A DNA stretch of 64,000 nucleotides from Dryas octopetala (lineage: Eukaryota > Streptophyta > Magnoliopsida > Rosales > Rosaceae). The stretch covers positions 2,170,001 through 2,234,000 of the forward strand of contig OY992835.1 in the NCBI GenBank assembly GCA_963921425.1, in the 5' to 3' direction. The translations under genes were made by a program, and so were the position numbers. Shown here piece after piece: positions 57,916 through 64,000 of the stretch; position 1 is the stretch's first letter, and every line of letters begins with the position of its first letter. The notes under the pieces are model-generated. The model was not told the origin of the DNA. It ran no database searches and saw only the letters and a program-made list of their open reading frames with translations.

Positions 57916-60541
57916 AACAAAGGACAAAGAAATGGAGAGATTTTGAGGTTTTGGTAGCCCTAACTACTGGGTTGAATAGAAGAAAGAGGATGGAAGCCTC
58001 AATGAGCATTTGGCGGGTGGAAATTATGCAAATGGCGGGATGAAATTAGGTTAAAGGTAAGGGATACTATATATCTGGGAGGAAAAGACCATTATGGGCC
58101 TCACATGTTGGTCACGTGTGGGCATTTGACGACAGTTAGCAAATAATAGATAGAATGGACTAATTAGGCGCAATTTGAAAATAAAGTGGTTTAAAATGAT
58201 ACAAAAAAAAGATCGTGGACTAAGTTGGGAAAAAAGTGAAAATAACTGGACCAACGGTGCATTTTACTCTATATATATATATATATATATAGGTTTAAAA
58301 TCCGATTTACCTGAAGTTAGGCCTTCTACAATAGGGATTTCCAAATACTCAATACCCAAATCAATTTTGAGATAAAAAAATATAAAAATATAGATTTTAG
58401 GGATCATTAACAATTTAACACAATGATGTTGAGGCCCAAATATTGAGATATTAATATTTAACTCATTTACTTAATTTTAAAATTAATTAAGTGCTTGTTA
58501 ATTAAATATTTAAAATATTTTATGATTAAGAATATTATATTATTGTTAATAATTTAATTAGCTTTTTAGAATGACACTAATATTAATATATTAATATTAA
58601 AATATTAAAAATGTTAAACACAATACAATTTATTTCATTTCACAATACAAACATATAAACTAAACCACAAACACATGATCTAAACAACATTGGCCCCTCA
58701 AGCATGTGGTGCACCTCCCGCTTGGATCCATTCGTGCTCAATCAAATTTCCCTTCAAGTGTTCATTCACATGCCTATTCCTAATCAAATTGCAAAGGACA
58801 CTCTTCTCAGGTAAAGATGATGGAGGCCCACCTTGTATGCTTGGTTCCACACCGTCATACTCTGATTCTGCCCTTCTAATCACCTCTTCCACGTTAAACT
58901 CCTGCCAAACTGGATCATCTTGCTGTCGCTCACCATCGACAATCATATTGTGCAATATTATGCACGCTTTCATGATATAACCCATATCATCCATATCCTA
59001 ATAACGAGCGGGTCATTTGATAATCTGTCATCGGGCTTTTAAAATCTCAAACGCCCTCTCCACATCCTTACGGAAGCCCTCTTGTTTCCTCGCAAACAAC
59101 CTATGAGGTTTCGAAACTGGATTGCGTATTGATGAAATTAGAGTCACCCACTTGGGGTAGATCTCGTCAGCAAGATAGTATGAGATTTTGAATTCCACAT
59201 CATTGACACTGTATTTCACCCTGTGGGCTCTTCTAGATATCTCTCAATCAAAAAGGTGTGAACAGTCCAACACGGTAATGTCATTGTTAGAACCCAGAAA
59301 TTCGAAGTTTGTATGCCAAATCCACGTGTCGTATGAGGCAACTGCTTCCAAAATAACGGTAGGTGTAGGGGTGGGCATTTTAACCGTGCACCGCCAAAAC
59401 CGGCCGAACCACACTACCAAAAAACCATAAAAAACCGCGTTGACTAAAAAAAGTCAACACCGCACAAAAATCCGAACCACACCGGTTCTCTCTAGTTCTA
59501 GTTCCGCACCTCATTTAACCACACCGCACCGCACCGCACCGCATAATTGCAACAAATATATATTTGTATACATATATATACCATTTTATATACTTTTTAT
59601 ACATATTTATACCATATTTATATACTTTTTATACACTTTTTTGTACACATTTTTATACACTTTAGACCCTAAACCCTAATAAAATATTAAAATTAATATT
59701 AACCTAGCTATATTTTAGGGTTTAGACCCTAAAATATATTTTATATAACCCTATGACCTATTTTCTAGATATATAATATAATAATAAATTAATAATGTTT
59801 TAGTTATATAATTTTAATTATACCTATTACCCTATATAATAAAATTAGTATATTTTTTATATTCTATATAAAAAGACCTAATATATTATTTATAGTTTAT
59901 ACTCTATATACTAAAATTTTTAATTGTTTATAGTTTTAGGGTATAATATATAGTTATATACTGTATAAGTGTATAGGGTATATGCCATATAAGGTAGAGG
60001 ATTTAAAATTTATGGTATAAGGTTTAGGATATGGTATAGGTCCTATAGGATATTAGGGTTTATGGTATAAGAATTTAAAACTTATGGTATAAGGTTTGGT
60101 TGCAACTCATCTCTCATTCTTTAAACCCTAAATCCTAAGGTTTAAAATTTTATATATTCTATATACTTTTTATAGTCTAGTTACACAAACTAGTTTGCCC
60201 AACCAAACCCAATTGCTCAAACCCCAAAACATATGTTTTATAAAAATTATAAAATATTAAACATATGTAAATGAAATAAAAAAACGAAACCCTAACATGG
60301 CCAAACCCCAAAAACATATGTTTTATAAAAATTATAAAACATTAAAAAATTTAAAACAAATGTAAATGTAATAAAAAGACCAAACCTCAAACGAAACCCC
60401 AATATGGCCAAACCCCAAAAAATATGTTTTATATAAATTATAAAACATTAAAACAATAAAACAATAAAACATATATAAATGTAATAAAAAGACCAAACCC
60501 CAATCTTACCAAACCCCAAAACATATGTTTTATAATTTTTA

Positions 60542-61621
60542 TAGGCTCAATTACAAAATGCACCCACCAACTATAGATGGTATTTCAAATTGGTCCATTA
60601 ACTATAAAACATTTCAAATACATCCACCAACTATCAAAAACCTACAAATTAGCACTTTTGTTAAAATTTTCATCCAAAAAACTGGTAAGTGCCACATAGA
60701 CAATGCTGACATGGCATTTGTTGTTGACATGGCATACTGGTAGGGGTATTTTCAGGTAAATGTGGACATTATCTTATTCAATAAAAAAATTAAGGAATGT
60801 GGCTACATTGAGTTTCGAACTACTGACCACCAAGTTGAAACTCAAGCACTCTTCCACCTAAACTAACTTCACTTCTTATTCATTTAGTGACATATAATAT
60901 ATTTATAAGGTTTCACTTACTTTATTCTAACAAATATAAATAATTTTCTACCTAACTCTTGTCAATTTATAAATGATTGGCCAAATATAAGTATAGATGA
61001 TTGGCAAAAAAAAAAAAGGATGATTGGCCAATATATGTACTCCAGTAAGAATAATCTTGCTATAGATGATTGGAAAAAATATATATATATACTATAGATG
61101 AAACAAAATATTAGAAAAAAATAAAAAATGAGGATGCAGAAACTGTGAGATCATTGGGAGAAAGATGGCGGCTGGGAAAGCGTGAAACTAAAAAGCTAGT
61201 GACTAGGGTTAGGTACAAAAATACTTATATTTGCTGGAGTAAAAGTAGGTAAAACCTTATAAATATATTATATATCATTAAATGAATAAGAAGTGAAGTT
61301 AGTTCAAGTGGAGGAGTGCTTGAGCTTCAACTTGGTGGTCAGAAGTTCGAAACTCAATGTAGCCACATTCATTAATTTTTTTATTGAATAAGATAATGTC
61401 CACCTTTACCCGAAAATACCCCTACCAGTATGCCATGTCAACAACAAATGCCACGTCAACATTGTCCATGTGACACTTAATAGTTTTTTGGATGGAAATT
61501 TTAACAGAAGTGCTAATTTGTAGGTTTTTGATAGTTGGTGGATGTATTTGAAATGTTTTATAGTTAATGAACCAATTTGAAATACCTCTTATAGTTGATG
61601 AGTATATTTTGTAATTGAGCC
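60542..61621. mobile_element. Long inverted-repeat (fold-back) element inside the hAT
   Basis: The left arm begins TAGGCTCAATTACAAAATG and the right arm ends with its reverse. Similarity continues through most of each arm of about 540 bp (ACCAACTATCAAAAACCTAC against GTAGGTTTTTGATAGTTGGT; GACATGGCATACTGGTAGGG against its reverse). The centre (about 61000-61100) has ATTGGCCAA and TA runs. It inserted between repeats of the hAT interior. No clear TSD is seen. Confidence 0.85.
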
Positions 61622-62071
61622 TATGTAAATGTAATAAGAAGACGAAACTCCAAAAAAAACCCCAATCTTGCCAAACCCCAAAACATATGTTTTATAATTT
61701 TTTATAAAACATTAAAACATATGTAAATGTAATAAAAAGACGAAACCCCAAACAAAACCCCAAACGAAACCCCAATCTTGCCAAACCCCAAAACATATGT
61801 TTTATAATTTTTATAAAACATTAAAACATATGTAAATGTAATAAAAAGACGAAACCCCAATCTAAACCCCAAACGAAACCCCAATCTAAAGTTCTAAACG
61901 CCAAAAATAAAAAACTTAATTCACTAAAACAGTAAAACACAAACCTAAAAGGCTAAAACATAAACCAAACCTAGACTCCCAGTGACCTCTCTCACGCCGC
62001 CCTCTCTCTTTCACAGTCTCACTCATCTCTCTCAGTCTGACTCTGAGCTCTCAGTCACTCGACTTACTCAG

Positions 62072-62081
<10 letters not shown>

Positions 62082-62107
<26 letters not shown>
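62082..62107. repeat. (CT)n microsatellite
   Basis: About 13 CT dinucleotides lie inside a longer pyrimidine-rich tract (61980-62350) of the hAT element. Confidence 0.8.
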
Positions 62108-62112
<5 letters not shown>

Positions 62113-63589
62113 TCGCCATCTCTCTTGAAGACTAGAAGGTCGCACCGTCGCAGGCTTCACAAATCGCAACTGAACAGGTATGTCTTATTGTCTCTCACTC
62201 TCAAGTCTCAATGTCTCATCTCTCATTCTCTCGTCTCTCATACTTCACCCTCTCATCTCTGTCTCTCATTTGTCACTAGGGTTTCGAATTCTAATTTGGG
62301 GATTTTTGTGTAATTGCAGCTCTCAGTCATCTTTCTCACTCTCTCGCCTCTCGCCTCTCATCTCTGTCGAAGACTCAAAGGTCGCAGGGTCGCAGGCTCA
62401 CAGCTTCTAATTTGAATAGGTATATATGTCATCTCTCTCACTATCAAGTCTCATCTCTCATTCTCTCGTCTCTCATATCTCACCCTTTCATCTCTGTCTC
62501 TCACTCTAAAACAGTGAACTAGGGTTTCGAATTCAAAGAATCAAATTTGGGATTTTTGTGTAATTATTGCAGGTTTCGAAATTCAATCAATTAGGGCCAG
62601 AACCATAGTGCAGAACCGCACCGCACCGTACCGCACCTTGAATAGTCTGGTTTGGTTTGGTTTTTTTACTCCCCTCACGGTTTTAAGCACAAAACCACAC
62701 CGCATATGGATGTCCGGCTTAGCGCACGGTTCCGGGGGAGAACCGGGCCAAACCGCATCGCACCTACCCCTAGGTAGGTGTATGATAGTGCCCACGATAG
62801 TGAGCTTACTCAACCATGGGGCAATTTTGCCACACCCAATGCATGCAGTCTAAGCTTCTAATCATTCCTGGAAATCTTCTCTGCCGCCCCTTTCGCATGA
62901 GTCTTCTCATATCCTCCAAGTTAGGTCTGCGAAGATACTCCTCCTCATAGACGTGGGTGATGGCTCGACAGAACTTATATAGTGCATCCTTTATGGTGCC
63001 CTGACTAATGGTTAGTAGCTCTGCAACCCCATCGAGGGGTTGGCCATACACCATCACTCTCAATGCCGCAGTCACCTTTTGATGAGGTGTGCAACCAAGT
63101 CTACCGAGGGCATTTGGCCTGGATTGAAACCAATCATCATGGAGGCATACATCGTTCAGAATCTTGTTGAATAGGGATTGATGCATACAGAAGCGTCTCT
63201 AAAACGTCACTAAGTCTTCTATTGGTGCAGGGATGAAGTAATTCTGCATCAGCCTCCCATGAGTGCCTTCCCTATCCCGACCTGTGTAATGTCGAAGAGA
63301 ACACGTACCACCGTGACGTGGACGTGGGGTGACGACTGATTGCCCCATAGATATAATTACACACCCCATCAGCCTTCTGCCTTCCTCTACCCTCTCGTAA
63401 CTAGTATCAGAATCGTCATACTCGATCTCGGGAGGACTCGAAGATGACGACGAAGATGATGCGTAGTTGAAAGGATTCATCGAAGTTTTGATCGGACTAT
63501 AAATTATCCTGAATAGATAAAAACTATGTGAATTTCAATTGACGAAGTTATCACAATTTATTGAGAGTTCATAATAATAGGGTACATGA

Positions 63590-63836
63590 CCTATCATTTC
63601 ATGCAGGATAAGTGAATAGTCATATCATGCAGGGTTAGTGAATAGTCATATCATTCATGGTTAGTGAATAGTCACTTCATGCAGGGTGCGTGAATAGTCA
63701 CTTCATGTAGGGTGCGTGAATAGTCACTTCGTGCAGGGTGCGTAAATAGTCACTTCATGCAGGGTACGTGAATAGTCACTTCATGTAGAGTGCGTGAATA
63801 GTCACTTCATGCAGGATACGGAAATAGTCACTTCAA
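63590..63836. repeat. 27-bp tandem array
   Basis: There are nine or so copies of GTGAATAGTCACTTCATGCA-GGGTGC-type units of about 27 bp. Units drift from GTCATATCATGCAGG on the left to GTCACTTCATGCAGG. The array is upstream of the Harbinger transposase start. Confidence 0.88.
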
Positions 63837-63884
63837 ATCCACTACATAATTCAAATCCTACCGGTAAGGGAATAGTCACTTTAA

Positions 63885-64000
63885 ACATAATAATTCAAAT
63901 ACTAAACATAATTTAACTCTCAAGCATAATAAAAACATAATTCAACTCTCAGACATAATAAAAACATAATTCAAATCTCAGACATAATAAAAACATAATT
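63885..64000. repeat. 31-33-bp tandem repeats running off the window
   Basis: CATAATTCAACTCTCAGACA followed by TAATAAAAA repeats at least three times up to the last base. Confidence 0.8.

Larger units (their letters stand above)
52379..58268 (+). mobile_element. Mutator-like element (MULE) with mudrA-like and GRF genes
   Basis: The terminal inverted repeats are about 193 bp (52379-52571 and 58077-58268), starting AGTAAAATGCACCGTTAGTC. A 9-bp duplication TATATATAT is compatible with both sides but ambiguous because the target is a TA run. Inside are a mudrA-like transposase gene on the plus strand (52724-56603), a block of direct repeats (56690-57180), and a small GRF-zinc-finger gene on the minus strand (57471-57915). 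Both genes carry stops, so the element is probably immobile without help. Confidence 0.9.
59366..62772. mobile_element. hAT element inserted in the Harbinger transposase
   Basis: The ends TAGGGGTGGGC and, on the opposite strand, TAGGGGTAGGT are short inverted repeats. A perfect 8-bp duplication GGTAGGTG flanks them at 59358-59365 and 62773-62780. Removing the element and one copy rejoins the transposase frame exactly. The 3407-bp interior has no transposase. It holds CCGCA repeats (59520-59545), AT-rich DNA, repeats of about 60-95 bp with ACATATGTTTTATAA (60230-60540, 61620-61900), an inverted-repeat insertion, and a CT-rich leader-like tract (61980-62570). Confidence 0.9.
58698..63480 (-). 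pseudogene. Harbinger transposase (HARBI1/ALP1-like), split by a hAT insertion
   Basis: The reading starts at 63480 (MNPFNYASSSSS). It has a TAG at 63199 and resumes in the same frame at 63186-62806 (MHQSLFNKILNDV; LGCTPHQKVTAALRVMVYG; FPGMIRSLDCMHWVWQNCP). It then meets the hAT at 62772. After the hAT it continues (VILEAVASYDTW; GSNNDITVLDCS, near 59280-59357; FRKDVERAFEILKAR, 59030-59080; KACIILHNMIVDGERQQDDP, 58698-58994). The DDE catalytic residues are all still visible: D of SLDCMHW, D of SNND, E of DVERAF. Further stops lie near 59244 and between 59028 and 58994. It is the plant DDE_4/Plant_tran nuclease family, broken here. Confidence 0.88.
58320..64000 (-). mobile_element. PIF/Harbinger element, right end outside the window
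   Basis: The left end is proposed at 58320 (GGCCTTCTACAATAGGGATT), preceded by TTA (58317-58319), the target triplet used by PIF/Harbinger transposons. The transposase gene (58698-63480) reads minus. A hAT element has inserted in it at 59366-62772. Tandem repeats fill the 5' side of the gene (63590-64000). The right TIR and the second TTA should lie beyond 64000. Confidence 0.6.

Noticed and set aside
59663..59680. Telomere-like CCCTAAACCCTAA
   Set aside because: Only two units are present, in AT-rich transposon DNA. Too short to call an interstitial telomere.
1..64000. tRNA, rRNA, snRNA genes
   Set aside because: I saw no cloverleaf-like sequence with A and B boxes and no rRNA blocks. A systematic scan was not possible by eye.

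Overview
The window is nuclear DNA of a flowering plant, most likely a eudicot. It is AT-rich, its genes are split by GT-AG introns, and it is packed with nested plant transposons. It contains a plant-only HD-ZIP class IV homeobox gene and a DYW-class pentatricopeptide repeat (PPR) gene. I cannot name the species from sequence alone.

Only two genes look intact, both on the minus strand: a ten-exon HD-ZIP IV homeobox/START gene (31408-35946, about 709 residues) and an intronless PPR-DYW gene (49573-51843, 756 residues). Everything else with coding character is transposon-derived or a gene fragment.

Left third (1-25.6 kb). A decayed Ty3/gypsy chromovirus (minus strand; 5' LTR 9482-12275, partial 3' LTR 874-2220, TATA boxes, PBS, PPT, gag to chromodomain) is interrupted by a solo LTR (3192-6306, TSD CTTGC). 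A second LTR of that kind runs in from the left edge. Next come a solo LTR (13239-16287, TSD TATTG), a gag-only LTR element (16611-20414, TSD TCCAT), and a non-autonomous hAT element (22055-25599, TSD ATTGTGAT) with another solo LTR inside it (22435-25238, TSD TAGCA).

Middle (25.6-39.9 kb). This holds an inverted 306-bp copy of part of the HD-ZIP gene, a TIR element with a captured multiple-C2-domain (MCTP) gene fragment, a small TIR element with 8-bp TSDs, an LTR remnant, the HD-ZIP IV gene, and an extremely G-rich block.

Right third (39.9-64 kb). A 4.3-kb TIR element (39988-44286, TSD TTTAAATA) carries a plant mobile domain (PMD) gene with one nonsense codon. It is flanked internally by two arrays of 22-bp palindromes, nineteen units in all; this is the most unusual structure in the window. 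Then follow an F-box fragment, an ATAAAAT-type minisatellite, CCT7 chaperonin pseudo-exons and the PPR gene. A 5.9-kb Mutator-like element (52379-58268) carries a broken mudrA-like transposase and a convergent small GRF-zinc-finger gene. Last is a PIF/Harbinger element (58320 to beyond the window) whose transposase is split by a 3.4-kb hAT element (59366-62772, TSD GGTAGGTG), which itself contains a 1.1-kb inverted-repeat element.

The perfect target-site duplications allow the nesting order to be read directly. Boundaries, splice sites and domain calls were made by eye from sequence and family knowledge; no alignment or database search was run.
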